Shown here in pieces: positions 8,581 to 17,257 of a DNA stretch of 64,000 nt. The stretch is from contig JBMNVR010000009.1 of NCBI GenBank assembly GCA_050946935.1, positions 15,537-79,536 of the forward strand. Reading direction: 5' to 3'. The translations under genes were made by a program, and so were the position numbers. This DNA comes from UQRS01 sp050946935. Lineage in GTDB: Bacteria > Bacillota > Clostridia > Oscillospirales > Acutalibacteraceae. The notes under the pieces were generated by a model, which saw only the letters and a program-made list of their open reading frames with translations, made no database searches and had not been told where the DNA came from. Each line of letters opens with the position of its first letter. Positions within the stretch are counted from its first letter, which is position 1.

Positions 8581-9963
8581 TTACAGCTCCTTTACAAGCG
8601 CCTTATAGCGGTTGCCCCGCACGGCAAAGTTCGGATAGGCGTCAAAGCTGGCGCAGGCAGGGCTTAGCGTGACGATGTCGCCCGGAGCCGCCTCCCCAGC
8701 CGCCAAGGCGACCGCCTCCTCTAAATTTTCTGCGTGCAAAATTTTTGGGGTTCCCTCGGCATAGCCCGGGTCGGCCTTAACCACTGCCTCAATCTTGCCG
8801 GCAGTCGGGCCGGTCAGAATCAGGGTTTTGACCTTCTCGACCACATAGGGGGCCATGGGGGCAAAGGGGATATGCTTATCATACCCGCCGGCCAGAAGAA
8901 TCACCTTCTGGTTAAAGGCCTTGAGCCCCGCGATGGTCCGCGTCGGGCTGGTTGCGATCGAATCGTTGTAATATTTTACGCCGTCCTTCTCCCGGACGAA
9001 CTCGATCCGGTGCTCGACGCCGGCGAACTCCCGCGCGACCTTACAGATCGCCTCGATCCCGACATGACCCCAGACCGCCGCGATCGCCGCCAGGTAGTTG
9101 GCTACGTTGTGGTCCCCCAAAATCGCAATCTCATCCCGGTGGAGGACACGGGTCGTCTCCCCCCGGAAGGCGACGTAAAGCGCGCCGTCCTCCCCCAGCC
9201 AGGCGCCATTCTCCACCGGAGTGTTCAGGCTGAAATACAAAAGCTGACCCCGCACGTCAGGGGTAAAACTGCGGGTAATCTCATCGCTGTAATTGAGCAC
9301 GGTGCGGGAAAAGGCGTTCTGATGCAGCAGAATATTCTTCTTGGCCGAGACATACTCGTCCATATCCTTGTGTACGTCCAGATGGTTCGGGGCAACATTG
9401 GTAACCACCGCGACGTCGGCGCCCTTGCGCATCGAAATCAACTGGAAAGAGGACAGCTCGGCCACGACAAAATCGTCCGGGCCGATCCGCTCCACCTCGG
9501 GCAGAAGGGGCTTGCCGATGTTCCCGCCGAGGAACACCCGCTTTCCCTCCGCCTCCAGCATACGCGCGATAAGGGTTGTTGTCGTCGTCTTGCCATCCGA
9601 TCCGGTCACGGCAAAAATCGTCGCGGGGCAGAGGTCGAAAAACACCTCCATCTCCGACGTGACAGCCACGCCGCGCCGCCTGGCCTCACACAGCTCGGCC
9701 AGGTTGAAATTCATGCCGGGCGTGCGGAAAATCACATCGACATCCAGATCTTTTAAATAATCAGGGCCGAGATGCAGAACCGCCCCCGCCTCCTCCAGCA
9801 GATCGGCCGTCTCCCCCAACTGGGCACGGTCGCGCCGGTCGCAGGCGTAGACAGTCGCCCCGCCCTCCAGAAAGCGAAGGATAAGCGGGGTATTACTGAC
9901 CCCGAGACCGCACATGGCGATCCGTTTTCCTTTCAACTGACCCATAAACTGCTGATAATTCAT
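8581..9963 (-). CDS. murD: UDP-N-acetylmuramoyl-L-alanine:D-glutamate ligase
   Basis: 460 residues using the ATG at 9963, which has AAAGGA 9 nt upstream; an in-frame extension to 10011 lacks a ribosome site. MurD adds D-glutamate to UDP-MurNAc-L-Ala in the cytoplasm during peptidoglycan synthesis. Visible: N-terminal nucleotide-sugar domain with CGLGVSN, the Mur-ligase ATP loop GSDGKTTTTT (about 121-130), NVAPNHLDVHKDMDEYVSAKKNI in the central domain and YNDSIATSPTRTIAGL plus LLAGGYDKHI in the C-terminal domain. It is outside a dcw cluster here, heading an operon with two aminopeptidases and a GNAT gene. Confidence 0.97.
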   Translation of the reverse strand: MNYQQFMGQLKGKRIAMCGLGVSNTPLILRFLEGGATVYACDRRDRAQLGETADLLEEAGAVLHLGPDYLKDLDVDVIFRTPGMNFNLAELCEARRRGVAVTSEMEVFFDLCPATIFAVTGSDGKTTTTTLIARMLEAEGKRVFLGGNIGKPLLPEVERIGPDDFVVAELSSFQLISMRKGADVAVVTNVAPNHLDVHKDMDEYVSAKKNILLHQNAFSRTVLNYSDEITRSFTPDVRGQLLYFSLNTPVENGAWLGEDGALYVAFRGETTRVLHRDEIAILGDHNVANYLAAIAAVWGHVGIEAICKVAREFAGVEHRIEFVREKDGVKYYNDSIATSPTRTIAGLKAFNQKVILLAGGYDKHIPFAPMAPYVVEKVKTLILTGPTAGKIEAVVKADPGYAEGTPKILHAENLEEAVALAAGEAAPGDIVTLSPACASFDAYPNFAVRGNRYKALVKEL

Positions 9964-10168
9964 ACAGGACCATCCTTTCGTAAAACCAAAGGCTGTTTTT
10001 CCGCCGGCCATGCCGACTGTGTTATGCCGCGAAACAGAAGAGGGCGCGGCCGATAGACGGCGGGCAAACGGCGCTTCAAGCCGGGCGGCAGAACGGGTAT
10101 TTTATGTTTATTATACCATGCCGGATGGAAATATCAAGAAAAAGCGGCGTTCCGCTCCCGGGTTTTGT

Positions 10169-10197
10169 TTGCTTTTTTCCTCACCGGATGGTATAAT
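10169..10197 (+). promoter_or_regulatory. Promoter of rnpB
   Basis: TTGCTT, 17-nt spacer, TATAAT, with the predicted start about 7 nt later at the 5' end of the RNase P RNA. Confidence 0.75.
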
Positions 10198-10204
10198 GTT
10201 TTTC

Positions 10205-10545
10205 GCAACCGGGCCGGGCAGTTGCGGACGCGCTGTGCGTCTGAGGAAAGTCCGAGCATCACAGGGCGGGATAACGGCTAACGGCCGCCGAGGGTGACCT
10301 TAGGGAAAGTGCAACAGAGATATACCGCCGCGGCGGATTTCCTCCGCGGTAAGGGTGGAAAGGCGAGGTAAGAGCTCACCGGCATGCGGGAGACCGCATG
10401 GCCCTGCAAACCCTATCCGATGCAACACCGACCAAAGCGATACATCTGCCCGATGTGCTTTAACGGGTGGCTGGAGCAGCGGGAGCAATCCCCTGCCAAG
10501 ATAGATAACTGTCCACGACAGAACTCGGCTTACAGGCCCGGTTGC
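10205..10545 (+). ncRNA. rnpB: RNase P RNA, bacterial type A
   Basis: Catalytic RNA that removes 5' leaders from pre-tRNAs. The diagnostic conserved segments are present: GAGGAAAGTCCGAGC near the 5' end, ACAGGGCGGGATAACGGCTA-like P5/P7 region, GGGTGGAAAGGCGAGGTAAG with AGAGCTCACC, and the 3' ACGACAGAACTCGGCTTAC segment. The 5' end GCAACCGGGCC pairs with the 3' end GGCCCGGTTGC (P1), fixing the limits to about 341 nt. ORFs over this region are not genes. Confidence 0.96.
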
Positions 10546-10630
10546 ACTGCAAACACAGATATTGCCGGCTGTGAAAGATCGGAACTGCGGCAGAGGAGCA
10601 AAAAAGTTTGGAATCCTGCCCGGTCATGCC

Positions 10631-10659
10631 TTGACAATGGCAGTTCGTTTCGTTACTAT
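10631..10659 (+). promoter_or_regulatory. Promoter of glyS
   Basis: TTGACA, 17-nt spacer, TACTAT; an overlapping TATAAT sits 3 nt further at a 20-nt spacing. The leader is about 100 nt. No T-box specifier or AGGGTGGNACCGCG antiterminator could be found in it. Confidence 0.6.
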
Positions 10660-10769
10660 AATGTATATTATAGATAGAAATCGCGGCCGATATACAGATA
10701 TGCGCCGCCCAACCCCGTTCAGACTGAACGGAACAAATATCAATTCGGTCACTGTGGAGGAATACGGGA

Positions 10770-12143
10770 ATGCAGAATTCAGAAAAAAGCATGGAAAAAA
10801 TCGTCACGCTAGCCAAAAGCAGAGGGTTTGTCTACGCCGGATCGGAGATTTACGGCGGCCTGTCCAACACCTGGGACTACGGCCCGCTTGGCGTGGAATT
10901 TAAAAACAACATCAAAAAGGCCTGGTGGAAAAAGTTCGTACAGGAAAACCCCTATAATGTCGGGCTGGACAGCGCGATTCTGATGAATCCGCAGGTTTGG
11001 GTAGCCTCCGGTCATGTGGGCGGATTCTCCGACCCGCTGATGGACTGCAAAAGCTGCAAGACCCGCCACCGCGCCGACAAGCTGATTGAGGATACCGGCG
11101 TCAATCCGGCCGGTTGGTCGGATGCGAAGATGTCCGCTTATATTCAAGAAAAAAACATCGTCTGCCCCAACTGCGGGGAATGCAACTTTACCGACATCCG
11201 CAAATTCAACCTGATGTTCAAGACCTTTCAGGGCGTGACCGAGGATGCCAAGAACGAGATCTACCTCCGTCCGGAGACGGCACAGGGCATCTTCGTCAAC
11301 TTTGCGAACATCCAGCGCACCAGCCGGAAAAAGATTCCCTTCGGCGTCTGCCAGATCGGCAAATCTTTCCGAAATGAGATCACCCCGGGCAACTTCATCT
11401 TCCGCACGCGGGAGTTTGAGCAGATGGAGCTGGAGTTCTTCTGCAAGCCGGGCACCGATCTCGAGTGGTTCGCTTATTGGAAAGAGACCTGTAAAAACTG
11501 GCTGCTCTCCTTAGGCATGCAGGAGGCACACCTCAAGCTCCGCGATCATGAGAAGGAGGAGCTGTCCCACTACTCCAACGCGACAACCGATTTCGAGTTT
11601 CTCTTCCCCTTCGGCTGGGGCGAGCTGTGGGGCATCGCCGACCGTACCGACTATGACCTCAATGCTCATATGAAGCAATCCTCCAAGAGTCTGGAGTATT
11701 TCGATCAGGAAAGCGGCGAAAAATACGTCCCCTATGTCATCGAGCCGTCGCTCGGCGCCGACCGGGTGCTTCTGGCCTTCCTCTGCGATGCGTATGACGA
11801 GGAAGCCGACGACAAAGGGGAGACCCGCGTGGTTCTCCGACTGCATCCGGCGCTCGCCCCCTTCAAGGCCGCCGTGTTGCCGCTGAGCAAGAAGCTGGCC
11901 GCCCCGGCGGGGGAGGTTTTCAGCCGCCTTGCGAAGGAATTTATGGTCGACTATGACGACGCCGGCTCGATCGGCAAGCGGTACCGCCGCCAGGATGAGA
12001 TTGGCACCCCGCTTTGCATCACCTATGACTTTGAATCGCAGGAGGACGGCTGCGTCACCGTTCGTGACCGCGACACCATGGCGCAGGAGCGGATCTCCAT
12101 CGACAATCTGGCCGCGTATATCAAAGCCCAGATGGAATTTTAA
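10770..12143 (+). CDS. glyS: Glycyl-tRNA synthetase, homodimeric class II
   Basis: 457 residues from ATG 10770 with GGAGG 9 nt upstream. Charges tRNA-Gly with glycine. It belongs to the alpha2 (GlyQS/eukaryote-like) form: N-terminal SRGFVYAGSEIYGGLSNTWDYGPLG, a zinc-like C-x2-C ... C-x2-C pair (CKSCK and CPNCGEC), motif 2 with FRNEITPGNFIFRTREFEQME and motif 3 with PYVIEPSLGADRVLLAFL, then a C-terminal anticodon-binding domain with RLHPALAPFKAAVLPL. Length is normal for this form (450-465). A weak hairpin (ATATGCCG/CGGCATAT) follows the stop. Confidence 0.97.
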   Translation: MQNSEKSMEKIVTLAKSRGFVYAGSEIYGGLSNTWDYGPLGVEFKNNIKKAWWKKFVQENPYNVGLDSAILMNPQVWVASGHVGGFSDPLMDCKSCKTRHRADKLIEDTGVNPAGWSDAKMSAYIQEKNIVCPNCGECNFTDIRKFNLMFKTFQGVTEDAKNEIYLRPETAQGIFVNFANIQRTSRKKIPFGVCQIGKSFRNEITPGNFIFRTREFEQMELEFFCKPGTDLEWFAYWKETCKNWLLSLGMQEAHLKLRDHEKEELSHYSNATTDFEFLFPFGWGELWGIADRTDYDLNAHMKQSSKSLEYFDQESGEKYVPYVIEPSLGADRVLLAFLCDAYDEEADDKGETRVVLRLHPALAPFKAAVLPLSKKLAAPAGEVFSRLAKEFMVDYDDAGSIGKRYRRQDEIGTPLCITYDFESQEDGCVTVRDRDTMAQERISIDNLAAYIKAQMEF

Positions 12144-12167
12144 TATTGTGCAAACCGCATTCCTTTT

Positions 12168-12198
12168 ATATGCCGTCGTTTCCCGGCGGCATATCTTT
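12168..12198 (+). terminator. Weak terminator after glyS
   Basis: ATATGCCG/CGGCATAT hairpin followed by CTTTTGG. Some read-through into the next gene is likely. Confidence 0.4.
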
Positions 12199-12241
12199 TG
12201 GCCGTTTCGGTTTGCATATTTCACGGTGAGGTAAGGGATAT

Positions 12242-12769
12242 ATGACAGATGAATTTGCTTGTTGCTTTACCGGTTACCGGCCGGAGAAATTCAACTTTGA
12301 TTTCACTCCGGGAACGCCGGAATATACACAGTTTGAGAACAATCTGACCAACGCGGTCTACCGGATGGCCGACCGGGGCTGCGGCGTCTTTTACTCCGGC
12401 GTGGCGCAGGGCTTCGACATCGCTGCGGCGGAGGTTGTGCTGCTCCGCCGGCAGCAGGAGGGGGACGTTGCTCTCCGCTGCGTACTGCCCTTCCGGGACC
12501 AGGCCGCCGCGTGGGCGCTCCCCTGGAAGCGCCGGTATCTGGAGGTTTTGAAGGCCGCCGATGAAATCATCATTTTATCCGAAAGCTATTATAAAGGCTG
12601 CTTTGCCCGGCGGAACAAATATATGGTCGACCACGCCCGGGCGGTTATCACCTACTTCGACGGAACGGCGGGCGGCACGGCGTCGACCGTGCGGCTGGCC
12701 GAGCGCCGGGGGCTGGAGATTATCAACATCTTTGACCCTTACCAGCAGCTTGCGCTGGAGCTGCCGTAA
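12242..12769 (+). CDS. YpsA-like SLOG (DUF1273) nucleotide-binding protein
   Basis: 175 residues with GAGGTAAGGG upstream of ATG 12242. SLOG-superfamily Rossmann-like proteins bind nucleotides or nucleotide-derived ligands; YpsA of Bacillus affects cell division and stress. Motifs: CCFTGYRPEKF at the first strand, the glycine-rich YSGVAQGFDIAAAEVVL turn (about 51-67), KAADEIIILSESY and RRNKYMVDHARAVITYFDG (about 121-139). Length (about 175-180) fits the family. It probably rides on glyS read-through. A much diverged paralogue lies at 40.3 kb, compared there. Confidence 0.85.
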   Translation: MTDEFACCFTGYRPEKFNFDFTPGTPEYTQFENNLTNAVYRMADRGCGVFYSGVAQGFDIAAAEVVLLRRQQEGDVALRCVLPFRDQAAAWALPWKRRYLEVLKAADEIIILSESYYKGCFARRNKYMVDHARAVITYFDGTAGGTASTVRLAERRGLEIINIFDPYQQLALELP

Positions 12770-12774
12770 AATAC

Positions 12775-13185
12775 CAATATAACGGTTTAAACAACCGCAC
12801 AGTTTTTCCAATCACCTTTTTTAGCAAAGGGGACGCTTTTCCATTTGAAAAGCGTCCCCTTGTTTTCCTGCTGCTCCGGCACCAAATCCCACGCCATATT
12901 CATTTCAGCGCCCCGGCAAACGCTTTCCCTCGTTGCAGATGTCTCCATGCCTGACCGCCAATCCGAAACCATCGCATAAACAGCCGCCGTCTTCTCCCGC
13001 GTACCGAAGCCAGCAGCTGCGCAGGCGTGCAACACCCTCATCAATCTCCCATTTCTGCATAAAGATGCGTAAGTGAATTTATGACCCAAAACCGTTTTTT
13101 AATTTATTTCATTATACCAGCGAATATTCGACAGATAAACAAAATTATTATTCACTATATATTTTTTATTTATCACTATATTTCT
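12775..13185. other. Gene-free stretch with a perfect 15-bp hairpin
   Basis: About 490 bases lie between the SLOG gene and uxaC. A perfect inverted repeat, AAGGGGACGCTTTTC/GAAAAGCGTCCCCTT (about 12829-12863, 6-nt loop), is the main feature; it may terminate the SLOG transcript although no T-run follows directly. A minus-strand 100-residue ORF runs through it but starts at a TTG without a ribosome site and encodes the hairpin as protein, so I do not call it. The part from 13085 to 13185 is AT-rich with no structure I recognise. Confidence 0.5.
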
Positions 13186-13191
13186 TAATGA

Positions 13192-13235
13192 AAACCCATA
13201 TTCCACAAAACCCCGCGTCTGTGGAATATGGGTTT
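13192..13235 (-). terminator. Terminator of uxaC
   Basis: AAACCCATATTCCACA/TGTGGAATATGGGTTT, 16-bp perfect stem with a 12-nt loop, 27 nt past the uxaC stop. Confidence 0.75.
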
Positions 13236-13261
13236 GTTTACGACGCGAAAACCAGCGTCCT

Positions 13262-14668
13262 TTACAGCTTGAAGCCAAAATACTCCAGGGCGTTCCGATA
13301 GCAGATATCCTCCACCATACGACCGAGAGTGTCGAGCTGCTCCTCCGGATACTCGCCCCGCTCGACCAGGCCGCCGAGAAAATTGCAGAGGATGCGGCGG
13401 AAATACGCATGTCGGGTATAAGAAAGGAAGCTGCGGGAATCGGTCAGCATGCCGATAAATTTTCCGATCAGGCCGGAAGCCGCCAGGCTCTCCAACTGCT
13501 GCTCCATTCCCCGCAACGTGTCGTTGAACCACCAAGCCGAACCGTGCTGCATTTTTCCGGCGCTCCCACCCTGGAAGCAGCCCATCAGGCTTTGCAGCAT
13601 GACATTATCCCCCGGATGCATCGAGTAAAGCACCGTCTTTGGCAGGAGATCGTCCACCTCCAGCGCGCTGAGAAAGGACGCCAGCCCCTCCGGATCGACC
13701 GGGCGGCCGATACAGTCGCCGCCGGCGTCCGGCCCCGCCGCTTGATACAGACGTGGATTGGTGTTGCGCAGCGGCCCCATGTGCAGTTGCATTACCCAGC
13801 CGCGCCGGGCATACTCCCGCCCCAGGAAAAGCATCAGATAGCTTTGGAAGGCCAGCCGTTCCCCGGGCGAGACCGCCTCGCCTCGCATACCCTTGTCAAA
13901 CACCGCTTCGACCTGTTCGATCTCTCCCGGACGATAAAAGCTGCCATCCAGCGAGTGGTCGGATGCAACACAGCCCATCTCCTCAAAAAAATCGAGGCGG
14001 GCAAGCAGCGCCGACCGCAGCCCGGCAACCGAGCGGATCTCCACCCCGGCGGCCGCGCCCAGCCGGGCGATATATTCGGCATATCCGGGAAGGTGCGGAC
14101 TCATCGCCTTCTCCGGCCGCCATGCGGGCAGCACCGCGGTGGTAAAACCAGCGTCTTCCGCCAACAGACGATGATATTCCAAACTGTCGGCCGGGTCGTC
14201 GGTCGTGCAGATCAGCCTGACGTTGGATTTTCGGATCAGGCCACGCACCGACATATCCTCCCCTGCAAGCGCTGCGTTGCAGCGGTCGTAAACCTCGTCC
14301 GCGTTTTCCGGCGTCAACACGCCGTCAAAATCAAAATACTGCTTCAGTTCCAGATGCGCCCAGTGATAAATCGGATTGCCCGCCGCATTTTGCAGCGCGT
14401 TGGCAAAGGCACGGAATTTTTCCCGGTCGCCGCCGTCGCCGCTGACCAGCGTCTCCGGATACCCGGCGGCCCGAAGCAGCCGCCATTTGTAATGGTCAGC
14501 CTCCAGCCAGGCCTCAGTGATGGTCGAAAACCGGCGATCCTCCCAAATCTCCTTCGGGCTGATGTGGCAATGATAGTCGATCACCGGCATCTTCTCTGCA
14601 AAATCGTGGTACAGCAGTCGGGCAGTGCCGCTGTGCAACAGAAAATCTTGATCCATAAAGGGTTTCAT
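13262..14668 (-). CDS. uxaC: Glucuronate/galacturonate isomerase
   Basis: 468 residues from ATG 14668. UxaC converts D-glucuronate to D-fructuronate (or galacturonate to tagaturonate), the first cytoplasmic step of hexuronate breakdown. It is an amidohydrolase-fold protein: MPVIDYHCHISPKEIWEDR (about 28-46), NPIYHWAHLELKQYF (about 98-112), LICTTDDPADSLEYH (about 150-164), MQLHMGPLRNTNPRL (about 285-299) and the C-terminal FLSYTRHAYFRRIL. Length equals the family (465-470). It is transcribed divergently from a lipoprotein, KDPG aldolase and KDG kinase. The middle steps (UxaB/UxuB reductase, UxaA/UxuA dehydratase) are not in this window. Confidence 0.96.
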   Translation of the reverse strand: MKPFMDQDFLLHSGTARLLYHDFAEKMPVIDYHCHISPKEIWEDRRFSTITEAWLEADHYKWRLLRAAGYPETLVSGDGGDREKFRAFANALQNAAGNPIYHWAHLELKQYFDFDGVLTPENADEVYDRCNAALAGEDMSVRGLIRKSNVRLICTTDDPADSLEYHRLLAEDAGFTTAVLPAWRPEKAMSPHLPGYAEYIARLGAAAGVEIRSVAGLRSALLARLDFFEEMGCVASDHSLDGSFYRPGEIEQVEAVFDKGMRGEAVSPGERLAFQSYLMLFLGREYARRGWVMQLHMGPLRNTNPRLYQAAGPDAGGDCIGRPVDPEGLASFLSALEVDDLLPKTVLYSMHPGDNVMLQSLMGCFQGGSAGKMQHGSAWWFNDTLRGMEQQLESLAASGLIGKFIGMLTDSRSFLSYTRHAYFRRILCNFLGGLVERGEYPEEQLDTLGRMVEDICYRNALEYFGFKL

Positions 14669-14741
14669 CCGCTTAAACGCATCCTTTCCTTGTGCCGGCC
14701 GCCGAATCCCGTGCCGACGGTCGCGGCATCTTTCGGATCAT

Positions 14742-14770
14742 ATTATACAAAACACACAAAAAAAGCACAA
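14742..14770 (-). promoter_or_regulatory. Promoter of uxaC
   Basis: TTGTGC, 17-nt spacer, TATAAT on the minus strand. Its -35 lies only 7 bp from the -35 of the divergent promoter. Confidence 0.7.
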
Positions 14771-14777
14771 GTGGTTA

Positions 14778-14806
14778 TTGAAAAAACCTGCCCGGAATGA
14801 TATAGT
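14778..14806 (+). promoter_or_regulatory. Promoter of the lipoprotein-eda-kdgK operon
   Basis: TTGAAA, 17-nt spacer, TATAGT on the plus strand, back to back with the uxaC promoter. Confidence 0.7.
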
Positions 14807-14970
14807 TATTTTGTATTCTCCTCCCAAAGGGAGAGCCCTTGCGGCGGCACCCCGCTTCTGTTTTTCCTCCACCGGCCGCCGGATATACTTCACCCCGGCC
14901 TTCCTTTTTTTGGTCGGCCGGCATCCTCGTCCCATATTTCAGACTGTTTTTTACAGAAAGGAACTGTTTT

Positions 14971-16176
14971 ATGAAAAAGATACTGCCGCTCCTGCTGATT
15001 CTCTGTCTGCTGTGTGCCTGCGCTGCACCGGAAAAAGAGCACGATCTGTCCACTTATGAAGCGAACGGATATTATACTGTCCTTGCCTCGGATACCGTTT
15101 TATATGAATACGGCGGCGCCGCGGTGCCTGAACTGATCCTGAGCGACAAGGCGCTCGAGCCGCAATGGATTACTTTTGAAAAAGCTGCCGACGGCGGTTA
15201 CACCCGCACCGCGGCGGAAGATTACACCTTTTCCAAGGAAAATCAGACCTCGGCTTACCGTCTTTTCAGGGATGACGCGTCCTCTGGCACAAAGGTCTAT
15301 CCCGAGCAGTTTGCCCTTTGCGAGCTGGACGGAAAATACTACTACTCAGTCGGCGGACTGACCGTCAACGACGGCTATTCCGCCTCCTCCGACGGAAAGA
15401 TCATGGTGTTCGAGGGAAACGACGGCCGCCTGCTGCAATATAAGCCGGAGGCCGACACCCTGACGGCGGTCGGCAGCGACAGCTACGGGACGCTCTCTTA
15501 CACCGACGCGGCCAAGGGCTGGATCGTCGACTTCGCTTTGTCGGAGGACGGACGGTACGCCGCCTATACCAGCACCCGCCGCACCGCGGCGCAAAAGGCG
15601 CCGCAAACCGACCTCTGGCTCTGCAGCCTTGAAAACGGGGAGGAGAAACTGCTGACTGAAAATGTGTCGGTTTTCTCCGGCCTGGATTTTGACGGAACAC
15701 GGCTTTTCTACTGTACAATCGGCGCGTCCGAGGGGACAAGCGCCTACACCTATATCGGCATGGATGTGACCGACGGAACACAGCTTTCGATCGACTGGGA
15801 CAACAGCTACACAACAGTGAAAAACGGCTGGATTTGCGGGCAGAACAAGGTTTACAACATCGCGGAACAAAAGGCCTACACGGTCGACAGCACGGTAGAC
15901 GGCAGCGCCCGGAAGGGCATTTTATCCGAGGATGGAAAATACACCGTCACGCTGTACGGGGATGAAGAAAACCTCTATGTCAAAGTAGTGGAGGTCGAAA
16001 CCAGCCAGCCTACCGTTTTCCTTCTGCCCGGTGATTTTAAAAACGAATTTCTGGATTTCCACCTCCTCGATATGCGGGAAGGGAAAATCCTGCTGCAATG
16101 CATGCTGTACAACGCGGATAAGTCAGGCGATTTTACCGCCTATTACACCGTCGACCTCAGTTGGGGTCTGAAGTAA
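14971..16176 (+). CDS. Secreted lipoprotein of unknown function in the uronate operon
   Basis: 401 residues from ATG 14971, chosen over an in-frame upstream ATG because AAAGGA lies directly before it and a lipoprotein signal starts there: KKILPLLLILCLLCAC, with Cys16 as the lipidation site. The mature part is rich in Tyr, Thr, Asp and Gly with repeating strand patterns (GRYAAYTSTRR, DGTRLFYCTIG, DGKYTVTLYGDEENLYVKVV), suggesting a beta-propeller-like outer-surface domain. I do not recognise a named family. It ends 23 nt before the aldolase ATG, so it is co-transcribed with uronate-catabolic enzymes; a role in sugar sensing or capture at the membrane is only a guess. Confidence 0.8.
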   Translation: MKKILPLLLILCLLCACAAPEKEHDLSTYEANGYYTVLASDTVLYEYGGAAVPELILSDKALEPQWITFEKAADGGYTRTAAEDYTFSKENQTSAYRLFRDDASSGTKVYPEQFALCELDGKYYYSVGGLTVNDGYSASSDGKIMVFEGNDGRLLQYKPEADTLTAVGSDSYGTLSYTDAAKGWIVDFALSEDGRYAAYTSTRRTAAQKAPQTDLWLCSLENGEEKLLTENVSVFSGLDFDGTRLFYCTIGASEGTSAYTYIGMDVTDGTQLSIDWDNSYTTVKNGWICGQNKVYNIAEQKAYTVDSTVDGSARKGILSEDGKYTVTLYGDEENLYVKVVEVETSQPTVFLLPGDFKNEFLDFHLLDMREGKILLQCMLYNADKSGDFTAYYTVDLSWGLK

Positions 16177-16199
16177 TCGGAAAAGAGGATTGCACCACA

Positions 16200-17162
16200 A
16201 TGCACACTTTACTGGAACAGATCAAGCGGGTCGGACTGGTGCCCGTCATCAAGCTGGAGCAGCCGGAAAAAGCCCTCCCTTTGGCGGAGGCACTGGCCGC
16301 CGGCGGCATCCCGGTGGCTGAAATCACCTTCCGCGCGCCGGGGGCCGACCGCGCTATCGCCGCTGTGGCGGAAGGATGCCCTGACATCCTTCTCGGTGCG
16401 GGAACGGTCACGACGACCAAACAGGTCGACGAGGCCGTGGCGGCAGGAGCAAAGTACATCATCAGTCCCGGGTTTGATCCGAAAATCGTCTCCTACTGCG
16501 TCGAACGAAACATTTTGATTGTACCGGGCTGCGCCAGCCCGGGCGACGTCTCCATGGCGGCCCGCATGGGGCTGGAGGCGGTCAAGTTCTTCCCGGCGGA
16601 GGCGGCCGGCGGAATCAAAATGCTCCGTGCACTGGCCGGTCCGTTCGCGGATATGCGTTTTATGCCGACCGGCGGCATCGGGCCGGAAAATTTACGCGAC
16701 TATCTCGCCTTTCCGCGGGTCATCGCTTGCGGCGGAAGCTGGATGGTCCCCGAAAAGCTGCTGGCCGGCGATCAGTTTGAAGCGATTACCGCCCTGGCCA
16801 GAGAGGCGGTCTTCCGTATGCTGGACGTCCGTCTCGACCACATCGGCATCAACCATCGCGATGGAAACGATGCCCTCCACACAGTGGAGGCGTTCGCCGG
16901 CATCACCGGAAATCCGGTCACCGAAATTCCGGTTTCCTTCTTCGCCCAGCCGTCGGTCGAGGTGATGAAGGCGGCCGACCGCGGAAAAAACGGACACATT
17001 GCTTTCAGCGTCACCAGCGTCGATCGCGCCGTCCGTTTCTTTGAATCACAGGGCTATACCTTCGATTACAGCAGCAGGAAAAACTATTCTGACGGTACCG
17101 CCCGCTTCATCTATTTTTCGGAAGAGATCGGCGGGTTTGCCGTCCATCTTACATTGAAATAA
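16200..17162 (+). CDS. KDPG/KHG aldolase with a C-terminal VOC-like domain
   Basis: 320 residues from ATG 16200. Residues 1-207 are a class I 2-keto-3-deoxy-6-phosphogluconate aldolase, which splits KDPG into pyruvate and glyceraldehyde-3-phosphate: EITFR with catalytic E41, LGAGTV, ISPGFD, and KFFPAE with the Schiff-base K129, then FMPTGGI. Ordinary Eda proteins end near 210 residues. Here a further 110 residues follow, starting LDHIGINHRDGND and containing HIAFSVTSVDRAVRFFESQGY and a final FAVHLTLK, a pattern like a glyoxalase/VOC half-barrel. The extension has no stop or frameshift before it. Downstream is KDG kinase, which makes its substrate. Confidence 0.92.
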   Translation: MHTLLEQIKRVGLVPVIKLEQPEKALPLAEALAAGGIPVAEITFRAPGADRAIAAVAEGCPDILLGAGTVTTTKQVDEAVAAGAKYIISPGFDPKIVSYCVERNILIVPGCASPGDVSMAARMGLEAVKFFPAEAAGGIKMLRALAGPFADMRFMPTGGIGPENLRDYLAFPRVIACGGSWMVPEKLLAGDQFEAITALAREAVFRMLDVRLDHIGINHRDGNDALHTVEAFAGITGNPVTEIPVSFFAQPSVEVMKAADRGKNGHIAFSVTSVDRAVRFFESQGYTFDYSSRKNYSDGTARFIYFSEEIGGFAVHLTLK

Positions 17163-17225
17163 CGGCCAACCGAATTTCCCCCGTTTTACGCAGAGAAAAC
17201 GTTCGGAAGCAAAGCAGATTATAAA

Positions 17226-17257
17226 GAAAGGACCGCTCCCCGCACTGTGCGGGGATG
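17226..17257 (+). promoter_or_regulatory. Ribosome site with a hairpin between Shine-Dalgarno and start codon of kdgK
   Basis: AAAGGA ends at 17232 and the first ATG is at 17255, normally too far apart. Between them CCCCGCA/TGCGGGG (17238-17254, 3-nt loop) forms a perfect 7-bp stem that ends exactly at the ATG; folding would leave 5 nt between the Shine-Dalgarno and the start. Confidence 0.5.

Noticed and set aside
10660..10769. T-box leader before glyS
   Set aside because: The leader is too short and lacks the conserved T-box antiterminator sequence.
12787..13089. 100-residue minus-strand ORF
   Set aside because: TTG start without a ribosome site and the frame runs through a perfect hairpin; more likely an intergenic element.
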